Positions 29,189-40,956 of a stretch of 64,000 nucleotides of DNA are shown here, one piece after another (position 1 is the first letter of the stretch; each line of letters starts with the position of its first letter). Position numbers and translations under genes: made by a program. Origin of the DNA: Begonia masoniana (lineage: Eukaryota; Streptophyta; Magnoliopsida; Cucurbitales; Begoniaceae); NCBI GenBank assembly GCA_022432975.1, contig CM039502.1, positions 25,628,383 to 25,692,382 on the forward strand, given 5' to 3'. The notes beneath the pieces were generated by a model, which was not told the DNA's origin, did no database searches, and saw only the letters and a program-made list of their open reading frames with translations.

Positions 29189-29205
29189 CTGAAAAGGTTA
29201 GAAAA
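29189..29205 (-). promoter_or_regulatory. Predicted 3' splice site upstream of C gag
   Basis: In element sense CTAACCTTTTCAG|GAATAGACAATG: a branch-like CTAAC, pyrimidines and CAG, 9 nt before the gag ATG. With the donor at 30834-30835 the intron would be about 1.65 kb. Confidence 0.5.
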
Positions 29206-29317
29206 TCTAATCTTAGATAAGGAAGTACTAAAGTTAAAGAAATACTTACAGTCAGTGAAGCACGTTGCACGGCGACTGGCAGTGTTGGGTAATCCTTTGA
29301 AAGACTCGACCACTTTT

Positions 29318-29329
29318 GCTCAGATACCA
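29318..29329 (-). promoter_or_regulatory. Primer-binding site of element C
   Basis: TGGTATCTGAGC in element sense, one mismatch to the initiator-Met PBS. Confidence 0.85.
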
Positions 29330-30303
29330 TCTTGTAAGGCCCCGAATTAGGCCTGGCTCGGTGCGTCAATTTGCGAACCCAACCCATGTTTAAAACGGTG
29401 TTTAAAATAATTTTCATAAAATATTCGACTCGATTTTTTGGGTTTTCTGAACCCTCAAAAGTTGTTGGGAAACGTGCCAAAAATACGTCAGAAAATGTCG
29501 GGCTAAAATAATTTGGAAATAGGAAAAATTTTGAATTTTTTTTTAAGTGCTGGTGGCGATCGATCGCCACCCTCTCGGGTGCTACAGTGCCCAAGAGGGC
29601 GCGATCGGCGATCGATCGCCGCTGGGTGCGCGATTGATCGCCTGCTGCGCGCCCCAGAGCGCCTGCGCGCCCAGCCCGACCTTCACTTTTTCCCTAGCCA
29701 AACACCTCCAAAACTCTTAAAATTTTTAGCCACACACTCCCGACCCCCAAATCTTCAAGTCCTGAAAAAACTTTGGAAAACTGACTTAGAACGGATAATA
29801 AAAAAATAGCGAACTTAAACCCGACGTTATTTAGTTTAAAATCAAAACAGACGGCGTAACGCCTAAAATTTCCAAAATCCAAAACCTGAAATCAAAGTCT
29901 TAAAACACTATCATTTCATACCAATTATCCAACATAGCCATCACTAACCACAATACGAAATCCACCAACAAAACATTAAAACCCCAAATATCTAGAATAG
30001 TTAGAGAATTATACACAATCCCAAAATACCTAATTTCCACAAACCGAAATCTAAACTAAACTATCAAAATACAAATCCCACATACATTCCAAAGACCATG
30101 GTCGAGACGCCCCGACAACTGCCCGCACAGGCACGCCCTGTGCATCTCTGACTGCTCCCAAACCCTAGCTCACTCGCTTGGCTCACCTGTAACCGCGTCG
30201 TTACCTACACCATAGAACACGCACACACACATAAGCTTACGCTTAGCAAGTAGGGGAAAACAAATATAAACATACACACACAACTCCCACACAACCCTAA
30301 CAC

Positions 30304-30610
30304 GCATCCGAGTCTCGCTCCCAAGATACATTTCCATCTGAGTCTCGCTCCCAAGATGGGTATCCATCGAGTCTCGCTCCCAAGATGGCCCTAACCCAAT
30401 CACTTATTACACATCTGAGTTTCGCTGCCAAGATGTGTATCCATTCGAGTATCGCTCCCAAGATGGCCCTAACCCAATCACCTATTACACATTTGAGTCT
30501 CGCTCCCAAGATGCGTATCCATCTGAGTCTCGCTCCCAAGAGGGCACTACCCAATCACATCTGAGTCTCGCTCCCAAGATGCGTCTCCATCCGAGTCTCG
30601 CTCCTAAGAT
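30304..30610. repeat. Short degenerate 48/30-bp repeat in C 5' LTR
   Basis: About nine diverged GAGTCTCGCTCCCAAGATG-type units. The contrast with the ~47 uniform units of the 3' LTR shows copy-number change after insertion. Confidence 0.92.
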
Positions 30611-30835
30611 GGCACTTCACTATTCCCCTTCCTTTCAAGCTCACACTACCCCTTTTTACATTTCAAACTCACCGCCACATAAACCAATATAAGACAAAGA
30701 AATCACCGAACAAAATACAAGACCAAGCATCCACACAAACAAAATACAATACAAAACAACCATACAAACAACAACCAATTTCCTACCGTTCCATGGTGTA
30801 GGCCCGAAGGCAACAAACACGCATCCACTACTTAC

Positions 30836-30891
30836 CTGGTTGCTCGACTTTCAATTGTTAACTTCGTCCGATAATTCACGAGCTCGATAAC
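30836..30891 (-). promoter_or_regulatory. Predicted leader exon 2 with 5' splice site, element C
   Basis: In element sense TTATTTTAG precedes, the segment starts GTTATCGAGC and ends CAACCAG|GTAAGTAG. GCCTTCGGGCCTACACCATG follows ~20 nt into the intron. Confidence 0.55.
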
Positions 30892-32010
30892 CTAAAATAA
30901 CGAAAACTTAACTTAGTAAATTACTAACAAACTCTAAGGAAATTCTTTAACCTAAACTAACCAAAACTATATCACAATTCAACATAAAACCACAAAACCC
31001 GATTTTCATGCAAATTTTACCGTCCAATTTCAAACGGCCATAACTTTCTCGTTTTTCAACGGATTTCAACGTGCCACCCCATTTTAGAAACCTCTACACG
31101 TCTACTATCCATTGAAACAATCAAATTAACCAAATAAATTCAATGGCCAATCCAAAAGTCCAGAAAACATAATCGGCCATATATTGTGCAAAACCGATTT
31201 TTCCAAACTCATTTCAAATTCTTAATCTAACTCCATAAACCACCTAAACCAATTCATTCAACAACCAAATCATCAAATTTGGAAAGAAAACCAACCCTTA
31301 AACTCCATTTTCGGACTCCATCATTTAGGGTTTTCAAACCCTACACAATCTTCACCAAAACTACCCTAAACGTCTAAAAACAACCCCTTAACGTATAATA
31401 CTTAAAACCTCAACAAAACTAACCTTAAATCCCTTGAAATCACTTGATGAAAAGAAGAAAATGGAGCTTCAATGGCTGCCAAGGAAAATCGTTGAGGGCA
31501 TGGGGAAAGAAGATGACTAAACTTTACAATTTTACCTTTTTTAACTAAAAATTTTTCTACTTTTAATTACCCTCCACAAATTTCTTTAAAATATTAAATT
31601 AAACCCTTCCCTCTTCTCTTTAATCCCAACGTGGCTGCCACCCACCTCTCCCTCATTTAATTTTGTTTTTTTTTTTTGTTTTTAACTCATTTTCTATTGG
31701 TTGATATAAATACATTTGACTTTTCAAACCCTTTGGTTTGAATTGTCAAACCACTTTTCCTTCCCTTCTTCTTCCAACGTGGAGCCTCCTTAAAACCACA
31801 ATTTCTTCTTCATTCCTATTGGTCCACATATGATTTGACCTTTCAACAACAATTTCTATTGGTTGTTTGTTATGTTCTTTTGACTTTTCAAACCATTGGC
31901 ATTGTTTTTCTCTTCCCACTTTATATACTAATATAACTTGCTAGAAAAATCTTAGAACTAATCTTAACCTCTTCTAATAGTCTAATCAAATTTTCGGGTG
32001 TTACAGGTGA

Positions 32011-33926
32011 AAAGCATACTAGTAAGGAAATAAATCTCAATGAGATTTTATTTGAGTAAAAAATATAGTTATTTAAAAGAAATTAGAGAAGAAATAGTTG
32101 AATATGCCTTGACAAATGGTTATGGAATCAAATTCACCAAAAGTGACTTTCGGCGACTAACTGCCATGTGTGAAGACTGGTTGTGAGTAGCGACTACATG
32201 GTTTGAAGATGAAAAATGAGCTTACGTTTCAAATAAAGAGTTTGACCGATTCTCACAGCTGTTCAAGCAAAATTGAGAATCGAAACGCTACAGCAAAATA
32301 GGTGGCAAATCATTATTTAGATAGGTTCAAAAGTCAACCTACGTGGGAAATCACTTCCATTATCGAGGCAGTGAGGAAGGATTTGAATGTAAACATTACA
32401 CTTAGTCTTGCTAGAAGAGCAAGAAGTGAAGCTCGAAAATTTAATGAAGGCCTAGGCGACGAACAATACAAGCAACTGCGGTCGTATGCAACAGAAATAA
32501 GTAGATCAAATCTGGGTAGCTCATTGTTCCTAGACACTTACTTAGTGGGCTATGGCGATAATCAGTCATGCGTATTTATTCCAAAGAATGTATATGTATA
32601 TGGCTGCTTACAAGAGATGTTTGTTGTAGTCAGATAGACATATTATCTATTTGGATGGTTGTCATCTGGAGGGCTCGTGTCCCGACCAATGACTCACAAC
32701 CGTAAGTATTTATGACAACGATGGAATATATTCCGTTGTTATTGGCAACGTCGAATCAGAGTGTAGAGACTTATGTACGTGTTTTTTGTGAGTATTGAAG
32801 CAAGACCTAAAAGCTGAATAGGAACGCGGATGGACAATTTTTTCGGATCGACAAAAGGTATAATGCATTTCTAATTGTTATTTCAAATATTGGGATGTTG
32901 TGGTAGTTATATTGTTTTATGTTGATTCTGTTTTTCTTTCAAATATCAATTGTTGTTTCTTGCTGTGCAGGATGAATTACCAGTAGTCGAACACTGCTAC
33001 TGCCTCCGACATATGTACGCAAATTTCAAAAACCAATTTTGTGGCAGAGTATACAGAGATGCAATGTGAAATGTGGCCAGTACAACCAGAAGTTATCATT
33101 TCGAGATAGAAATGAGGAAATTATATCATATTAACTCGGATGCCCACGCATCTCTTCGACGCATAGAGTCTAGATATTGGGCTAGCCTTGCATTTTCTTC
33201 GATTCCCAAGTGCGAAATGTGATTAAATAATTTATGCTAGTCATTCAATGTAATTCTATTACCTGCCAAGGAAAAACCGATCCTTACTATATTTAAGATG
33301 ATCCGAAAGTGTTTGATGACTTGGATAGTGAAAAAACATGAGAAGTTGGCATCGTCAACAGACGTCTTGTGTTCGCGGATAAGAAAGAAGCTTGGGAATC
33401 TAGAACGTGCAACTCAAAATTTGAGTCATGTATTTGCGGGAGCTGGACGATTCGAGGTTAGTAACGGCAACGAACAATATGTTGTCGACATGAATATGTG
33501 TGTGTGCAACTGTTATAAGTGGGAGCTTACTAGAATCCCGTGTGTCAATTTCATTTCTTGCATGCATTTCTTGAGACAAGTACTAGAGAATTACAGGCAT
33601 CAATACTATCATCAGGAAACTTATCTGCTGATGTACTCATAATTTATTTATCCCGTTAGCAGCCACCAAATGTGGGCGCCTGTAGAAAATGAGAAGGAAA
33701 TCGTTCTGCTTAGAAGAAAGTGACAACCTTGTAGGCCGAAGAAGACAAGAGTGCAAGATGTTGATGAGCCGTCAAGTTCAACAGTTAGTTGGAAGAACTT
33801 GACGATGTCGTGTTGTATATGTCGGTAGCAAAGGCATAATAGTTGCACTTGTCCTCACAAAGGATCCACTTCAAGCGCTGCTTCCCAAGACACATTTATG
33901 GGTTTCCACATATTTTACGGGACGTA
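32011..33926 (+). pseudogene. MULE1 transposase, main part
   Basis: After element C the order is: a Mutator DNA-binding region (EEIVEYALTNGYGIKF, RRLTAMCEDW), a domain with WEITSIIEAVRKDLNVN, a catalytic-region remnant around 32640-32850, a probable intron (32858-32970, GTATAA to TGCAG), a second exon (DELPVVEHCYCLRHMYANFK), a SWIM-like finger at ~33505-33550 (CNCYKWELTRIPCVNF, where the usual His is replaced) and a degenerate zinc knuckle (CCICRQQRHNSCTC). Many stops and frame changes. It would have cut and rejoined DNA at the inverted repeats when intact. Confidence 0.88.
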
Positions 33927-34337
33927 GGTACATTTCAACACATTTTTCTCATAAACACGCTATCATTCTTTTAAATATAGTTTTAATTATGTGTGGGAAT
34001 CATCGACACATGGTCACGGAAAAAATGAATGACTTGTGTATTTATTATAATGTGTAAATTTAGATTTATTATAATCTGCAATGTGTAATTACAATAAATC
34101 GTACAAGTGTTAGAAAATCACGAAACTTTATTGATTATCTTCCAATTATGTTATGAACATGTGGTCAATCTTTCAAGTAAATTCAATATCGTTTAGTATT
34201 TTTTTTAAAATTAATTTATAAAGTGAAGAATAACGGGGGGTTCCGGAACGGAGGAAAAAAAATATCACATGCTATTTAATTTACTTGAAATTTTTAACAC
34301 ATGTTCACCACATTATGGGAAGATAATCTGGAAAGCT

Positions 34338-34747
34338 TCGTTATTGGACAATAATTGAGATCGACCCCTTGTTCTTGAGAACGACCCCTGTTCTCCAGTC
34401 CGATAATTGAGAACAGGGGAGTGTTCTCCCGAGCCGGCCCCCCGTTATAAAAGACTTTTGAGAACGGCAGGTCGGCTTGGGAGAATGGCCCCCCATTCTA
34501 GTTCCACGTGCACCACACATGGAACGGGGGCCTCCATTCCCCACAACGACCCCCTGACAGAACAGGGGCCGTTCGTTTTAGATAGGCCCCCATTTCTAGG
34601 CAAAAACTGCAGAACGGGAAGTGATCGGGGGGCACAAAGAGTTAAATTGTTAGATTTATGATATTTAAAAGTTGGATTTATTAGGGTTGTTAGTTTAAGG
34701 GTGTTTTAAAAAACACCATAGTTTAGGAGATAAAATGGTTTTTACCC
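34338..34747 (-). repeat. Right terminal inverted repeat of MULE1
   Basis: Reverse complement of the left repeat with substitutions and indels. It ends TTTTTACCC at 34747, followed by the 9-bp target duplication. Confidence 0.88.
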
Positions 34748-34810
34748 TAATTTATATTTGACAAATTCTTTTTGATGAAAATCCCTCGCATCAAAATAAG
34801 TGACAATACT

Positions 34811-35076
34811 TGCTAAGGCATCATAAGATTTTCAAATTTATTATTTTCTATTATATCATATTTATTTCTAATGAATTAATATTTTATTTGTTAATTAATT
34901 ATTTCTTAGTATTAACCTAATTACCCAAGTTATTGTTTCCAAAGTCTATTTAAAGACTCTCTTGTAATTTTTAGAGAGAATTTTGATAATCAATATAGTT
35001 TTTTCTATTTTGAGAATTATTTCTTTAGTGTTATTCTATTTTCTTGTTTCAATTACCAAAAAAAACTTCCACTGCA
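34811..35076 (+). repeat. 5' LTR of element F
   Basis: Aligns with 39858-40120 and ends ACTGCA. Confidence 0.6.
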
Positions 35077-35095
35077 CTAAATCGATATCAGAGCA

Positions 35096-35278
35096 ATGAT
35101 TTTCCCCTTTATGATGGCAGAAGACGGTTCAAGCGGAGATCGAATCACCAACGATAATCGGTGGATCAATAGGTTTAATCAACGTTGTGATAGAATTGAT
35201 CACAAACTTGTTGAGACCAAAAAACTCCTTTCCAATCTTTCGCAGATGATAACTACGACAATTATCGAGGACCGATGA
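35096..35278 (+). pseudogene. Short reading frame after F PBS, possible gag start
   Basis: A 60-codon frame (MIFPFMMAEDGSSGD ... HKLVETKKLLSNLSQM) starts directly after the PBS-like site. Its position and a coiled-coil-like heptad suggest a gag start, but I do not recognise the family. It ends at a stop at 35276-35278. Confidence 0.35.
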
Positions 35279-35601
35279 AATCTGAGGTCTCGAAGATTCA
35301 ATTTTAGTTAATTAGACGTCATCAAAGAAAATGATGAATCATGGAGAAGAAGTAGCGAAAAAATTCATCGTTAAACTCTAATGTAGTTGTGGAACAAAAC
35401 CCTAACCCTAACCAGCCACCTATTGTTTGGTGTAGCACTCGGCAATTATTGACTTAAATTGATGTTAGTGGTGTACGTTTTTATGGAATTAAGGGGGATA
35501 TGACTAATTGCTTGAGTATGTTAATGAAGGGAAATGAGAGAAACAATGGTTAGGTTAAAGTTTGTATTGACAAGGGCATATGTATAATTTGTGAAATATA
35601 T

Positions 35602-35611
35602 GATATAAATG
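35602..35611 (+). promoter_or_regulatory. TATA box of LTR D
   Basis: GATATAAATG is followed by AGCCGCCAC and a pyrimidine-rich leader ending CCTAG|GTGTGT, the same order as in LTR E. Confidence 0.55.
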
Positions 35612-35940
35612 AAGGGTTTAGTGAAGGGTTTTAGCCGCCACATTATTCTTCTTTCCCTTTTCGGCGCTCAGCTCAGCAGGTTTATCTCGGCGATTCTCCT
35701 GCCCGATTCATTCAACCTAGGTGTGTTTTGCTTCGATTTCTTGTTGTTTTAGAGGTTAGATAACAGAGGGGTTGTAGATGTGTGTTTTGAGAGTGCTGTA
35801 AGTGAGAGTTGGATTCGAGTTTTGTGGTGAATCGGGGAATGCACGAAGAAACAGAATTCCCAACTAGCTTCCTTAGATTTCTGGATGAATTAGAATGAAG
35901 TTTACTGAAGATTTAATTAATACTCTATTTATGGTTTTAG

Positions 35941-35993
35941 GTTTGAGCAAACTCCCGAAATAGCTTAAAACCAAACATTTTCCAGGAGGCCAG
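35941..35993 (+). promoter_or_regulatory. Predicted leader exon 2 with 5' splice site, LTR D
   Basis: Preceded by GGTTTTAG, ends GGCCAG|GTAAGTAG, followed by GCCTTTGGGCCTACATCAC. Confidence 0.5.
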
Positions 35994-36154
35994 GTAAGTA
36001 GAGTATATGTGTGCCTTTGGGCCTACATCACAAGACAGTAGGGTTCATGTATGTTTGTAATGAGTTTTAGTTTGGGGTATGTATGATGTTTTTGAAAGAA
36101 TACGAAAATGATTTACATATATAATGGAATGGTAAGACATGAGCAGATTGAATC

Positions 36155-37655
36155 GACAACTATTTTGAATCAGATTAACTATTAAGGGAATTAATCCGCC
36201 CCTTAATCGAGACAGAGGATATTTATACTTTGGAAAAAATGATCCACTTCCCATCGAACAGGGGGATCAAGAACAACTATTTTGAATCAGATTAACTATT
36301 AAGGGAATTAATCCGCCCCTTAATCGAGACAGAGGATATTTATACTTTGAAAAAAAATGATCCACTTCCCATCGAACAGGGGGATCAAGAACAACTATTT
36401 TGAATCAGATTAACTATTAAGGGAATTAATCCGCCCCTTAATCGAGACAGAGGATATTTATACTTTGAAAAAAAATGATCCACTTCCCATCGAACAGGGG
36501 GATCAAGAACAACTATTTTGAATCAGATTAACTATTAAGGGAATTAATCCGCCCCTTAATCGAGACAGAGGATATTTATACTTTGGAAAAAATGATCCAC
36601 TTCCCATCGAACAGGGGGATCAAGAACAACTATTTTGAATCAGATTAACTATTAAGGGAATTAATCCGCCCCTTAATCGAGACAGAGGATATTTATACTT
36701 TGGAAAAAATGATCCACTTCCCATCGAACAGGGGGATCAAGAACAACTATTTTGAATCAGATTAACTATTAAGGGAATTAATCCGCCCCTTAATCGAGAC
36801 AGAGGATATTTATACTTTGGAAAAAATGATCCACTTCCCATCGAACAGGGGGATCAAGAACAACTATTTTGAATCAGATTAACTATTAAGGGAATTAATC
36901 CGCCCCTTAATCGAGACAGAGGATATTTATACTTTGGAAAAAATGATCCACTTCCCATCGAACAGGGGGATCAAGAACAACTATTTTGAATCAGATTAAC
37001 TATTAAGGGAATTAATCCGCCCCTTAATCGAGACAGAGGATATTTATACTTTGAAAAAAAATGATCCACTTCCCATCGAACAGGGGGATCAAGAACAACT
37101 ATTTTGAATCAGATTAACTATTAAGGGAATTAATCCGCCCCTTAATCGAGACAGAGGATATTTATACTTTGGAAAAAATGATCCACTTCCCATCGAACAG
37201 GGGGATCAAGAACAACTATTTTGAATCAGATTAACTATTAAGGGAATTAATCCGCCCCTTAATCGAGACAGAGGATATTTATACTTTGGAAAAAATGATC
37301 CACTTCCCATCGAACAGGGGGATCAAGAACAACTATTTTGAATCAGATTAACTATTAAGGGAATTAATCCGCCCCTTAATCGAGACAGAGGATATTTATA
37401 CTTTGAAAAAAAATGATCCACTTCCCATCGAACAGGGGGATCAAGAACAACTATTTTGAATCAGATTAACTATTAAGGGAATTAATCCGCCCCTTAATCG
37501 AGACAGAGGATATTTATACTTTGGAAAAAATGATCCACTTCCCATCGAACAGGGGGATCAAGAACAACTATTTTGAATCAGATTAACTATTAAGGGAATT
37601 AATCCGCCCCTTAATCGAGACAGAGGATATTTATACTTTGGAAAAAATGATCCAC
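36155..37655. repeat. 117-118 bp tandem repeats in LTR D, ~12.8 copies
   Basis: Nearly identical units with period 117 or 118 (the difference is one A in an A-run). Each carries a dyad TTAAGGG ... CCCCTTAA. Diverged relatives occur in LTR H (97-bp units) and LTR E (~94-bp units). Confidence 0.97.
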
Positions 37656-37799
37656 TCTCCGGAAATGAAACTTGTCGATTTCGAAAGAAGTCCTTTGAAT
37701 TGAAATTCCTGGAAGTGTGGATTTGACTAAGTTTTGGATTAGTGATGTTTTTAAATGGTTACGGTCGAGATGCTTCAAGTTTTCTAGTTGTTGAAGTTG

Positions 37800-38430
37800 T
37801 CCACCGATTAGTGCATAATCGGTTAAAGTATTGTCCAGTTGTTAGAAATGTCGTCCAGAGTTTTGGATGAATCGTCGTCCAAAGTCATGGACGAGAACAT
37901 CGTCCAAAGTTGTAAGTGAAAACAGTCGTCCATTATGTGGACAAGAGTAGTCGTCCAAAGTTGTAAGTGAGAATAGTCGTCCATTTTAAGTAGAGTTAAT
38001 AAAGTCACGTGGACTGGGGATGACTAAATCACGTGGTCTATGGACGACAAATTTAAGTAAGTGTATGGACGTTGGTCTGTGGACGTTGAGTTTACGTAAC
38101 CCGTGGATGATGAAGTCACGTGACCGTGGGCGATAAAGTCATGTGGTCTATGGACGATAAGTCTAAGTAAGTCTGTAGATGAGAATCCGTAGACGATAAA
38201 TCTACGTAGTCGTGGACGAGAACATAGTCCAAAGTTATGGCATGTTGTCATCCAAAACGGTGTCGTCTAAATTAATGTTGTCTATAATATCATCCAAAGC
38301 GATGTTGTTCAGTGTACGTCGTTCAGAGTCGCGTCGTCTAAAGTCGCTTGTCCAAAGTTCGTCTTCCAGAGTCGTAGACGAGTACGTCATCCAAGTTTGT
38401 GGATGACAGACTCTATGGACGACAGATTGC
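37800..38430. repeat. GTCGTCC/GGACGA short-repeat block in LTR D
   Basis: The heptamer GTCGTCC and its reverse complement (or near variants) recur every 20-40 bp with irregular spacers such as AAAGTTGTAAGTGA. In H and E the same LTR position holds GTCGTTTTG/GGATGATG units. Confidence 0.75.
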
Positions 38431-38680
38431 TTAGCATTGTCGAACTGTATGCAGATGTCACAAAGAGGTTTTAAACGATTTTGAACCCAAAGTTTTGCTA
38501 GTCTGTATTCGTCATGATTCTGTTTCTACATAAATGTTTTCCGCTGTAAGGTTTTGATGTATTAAACGATGTCAAATTATATCGATAGATAAAGTTTTAA
38601 ATTTCTTTAGAATTTTCCCAGTTCAGTTTAGTGAGTGTGTGTAGCGAACCTGGTTGATTTATTTGGGGCGTTACATTTGG

Positions 38681-39857
38681 CCTACAACTAGTCATGGCCA
38701 GATCCACCAACCTCGACACTAGAGGCAGCGAGCGACCATTGACGACCTTCCTTTGGCCTAGAATATGGTACCGTAGCTGTGACTCCCTCACAAAGCCATG
38801 ATTTGTACAAATCTGAACCACCAGCGCAACTTGCTTTGCGATTTCGACCACACGGCTAAGAATTGTGCACCCCTTGCTGCAATTTGCACATGTATGAACC
38901 ACCCACACGACTCTCATTGCAATTTCGACCCAACCTTCACCTCTTAGTGCTGATACCAGTCGTTTCAAGGCAACTCTGATGACCCTAACGACTGGCGAGG
39001 ATTTTTGGTCAACAATAGAGCCAAACCCGACTCCGATGACAATTTTCTCAGCGAACTAGCTAGGGTTTCGACCTTTCCAACTTGAAACCCTAACGAACGA
39101 ATTGCATTTTTCCTAGTTTCTAATCAAAAGCTAAATACTAGCGAACTCAAGGTAAAGATTGATTTGTTGAGCATCGACAGTTAACGAAAAAATTATTGTA
39201 ATTCGCTTTGAAGTCGATCTATCGTTGCACAAACAGAATGAAAAACCATCATCTGAGATCTGTGCCGACGATCGACACAACAATTGTTCGACCCAATAGA
39301 CAATCATCTAATAACTAGTAGACCTTGCATATTATCAATTCATGTGGTTCTAGAATTCAATCAGGAGATTCAAACTCTAAAAAGTGATTCTGATTCTTTA
39401 AACACCTCTAAATGTGATGATCACTGCCCCAACAAGAACCATTAACATATGACGATGTTAAATTTGAGATTGGTCAATCGGAGATTGATGGTAATTTGTT
39501 GAACAAGACAATTAAGGTATTGGGGCAAGACAACTAATATTTTCGACAATCGTGATGAACTTGTCCCACCCCAAAATTAGATCTTCTTTCAACAACAAAG
39601 CATTGTAGATGACGAACGTGGCAAAACCAAATCAAAGTTGTTTGGGCTATTTTAAAATCAAATTTTATTATTGTGTTCGAGGTGTGTGAGTAATTTGAGG
39701 TTATTCGTGTGGTCTTCATCGAGGTTCAACAAAGAGAATCATGATATTCATCAAATTTAATATTCGATACAGCAAATACCAAATTCGTATTTTGATCCTA
39801 GAGAAATTCTTAGGCGCTATAAAGCTCGAGGATAATTTTTTTTCAAGGAGAAAAGAT
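38681..39857 (+). other. Interior of F after D, no recognisable gene
   Basis: No reading frame above ~120 codons on either strand and no retroelement motif. The end CGAGGATAATTTTTTTTCAAGGAGAAAAG before 39858 (shown in part) may be the polypurine region. Confidence 0.45.
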
Positions 39858-40120
39858 TGATGCAAGATAAGATTCTCTAATTTATTGTTCCTATTATATG
39901 CTATTTATTTCCAATTAGTTAATATTTTATTTACTAATTTGTTATTTTTTACTATTAGATTAATTATCTAAGTTATTGTTTTATAAGTCTATTTAAATAC
40001 TCATTTGTAATTTTTAGAGAGACTTTTGATAATTAATACAATTTTTACCAACTTAGAGAGCTATTTCTTTGGTGTTATTCTATTTTCCTATTTCGATTAC
40101 GAAATAAAATTTAAACTGCA
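39858..40120 (+). repeat. 3' LTR of element F
   Basis: Diverged match of 34811-35076, ends AAACTGCA. Confidence 0.6.
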
Positions 40121-40956
40121 CCGCTCGCACAATCACAGCATGCTTAACTCAACCAAGTTATTGTGCATGCATATTTTAAACTATTTATTAGGGCTATTGT
40201 TTTTTAAATAATTTAGACAGTTAGTAACCGATAAGTTAATTGTGAGTGAACTTCGTTAATAGGTCCAACAAGTTTCCCACTGACCATATAACTTAACTAG
40301 TAATATAAGAACTCAAACTTAGACCACTTAACTAGTTACTGATCAATATGAAGAGTAGTACTAGTATAATAGTTCTGAATTCAAATAAATATGATAGTAG
40401 AATATAAAGATTAAGAATCTTTAGTTGTGTTCATACACGATAATTTGTTTGATGATTAAGAAGCACTCTAGTATAAAATAAGATTGATAGGTTAAAGTTA
40501 CTGGGTGAAATATCTTGTTTCGCTTAACTTGAGATAAATTTTGAAGTTAACTAGATAAAATGTGTATGACTTTCCTGAAGTGTAAAATCTGCCAACATAA
40601 TGTAAACAATGACTACTTAAAAATTTAGTTAAATAAATAAGATAAATTACCTGCTAAGTTAATTTAATCTTTATCAATTAAATTGTGCTTCAAAAATGAT
40701 AATTTAAGGTAAAACATTAAAAAGTCACAATTATCGAGGGTGGTTAAACTGTAAAAACATGGAGGATAAATTAAATTTATTTACGAGAAAATGCATTGGA
40801 TATATTGTCGGCCAATATTGGATTTCCTACGAGTGTCAATTAAAAAATAAATTTTTCTATGTCAAAGTCTTCTTTATATAAAATAAAAATAATTATATGA
40901 TATAATACACTAAAATAAATAAAAATTTTATGAAACTTCTTCTGCTATGTATGTGT
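40121..40956. other. AT-rich stretch, nothing recognised
   Basis: No gene, tandem repeat or element end was found between F and the LTR of G. Confidence 0.5.

Larger units (their letters stand above)
29333..32005 (-). repeat. 5' LTR of element C
   Basis: From TGTAAGGCCCCG (29333) to GGGTGTTACA (32005) on the + strand, 2,673 bp. It contains the GATCGATC cluster (29547-29680), a short degenerate version of the 48/30-bp minisatellite (30304-30610) and the leader module (30836-30891). Confidence 0.9.
35431..38675 (+). mobile_element. Element D: solo LTR with 117-bp repeats
   Basis: Starts TGTAGCACTC and ends GGGGCGTTACA, like LTRs E and H. It is flanked by a perfect 5-bp duplication TTTGG (35426-35430 and 38676-38680), so it is a solo LTR left by recombination between the two LTRs of a full element. 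It contains a TATA box, leader module, a 1.5-kb tandem array and a GTCGTCC-rich block. Confidence 0.93.
34811..40120 (+). mobile_element. Element F: old short-LTR retrotransposon relic, interrupted by D
   Basis: Two diverged ~265-bp repeats (34811-35076 and 39858-40120) share long AT-rich stretches (GTTATTGTTT, TAATTTTTAGAGAGA, GGTGTTATTCTATTTTC) and both end ACTGCA. The first is followed by GATATCAGAGC, a decayed initiator-Met PBS, and a short reading frame. The interior (excluding D) is ~1.5 kb with no pol motif. No target duplication was seen and the outer ends are uncertain. Lineage unknown; possibly non-autonomous. Confidence 0.55.

Noticed and set aside
35396..35414. Telomere-like CCCTAACCCTAACC
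   Set aside because: Only two units; too short for an interstitial telomere. The CCCTAACCC in the C minisatellite is likewise one unit per repeat.
38597..38968. 123-codon minus frame at the end of D
   Set aside because: Crosses the solo LTR boundary and the target duplication into F, so it cannot be an original gene.
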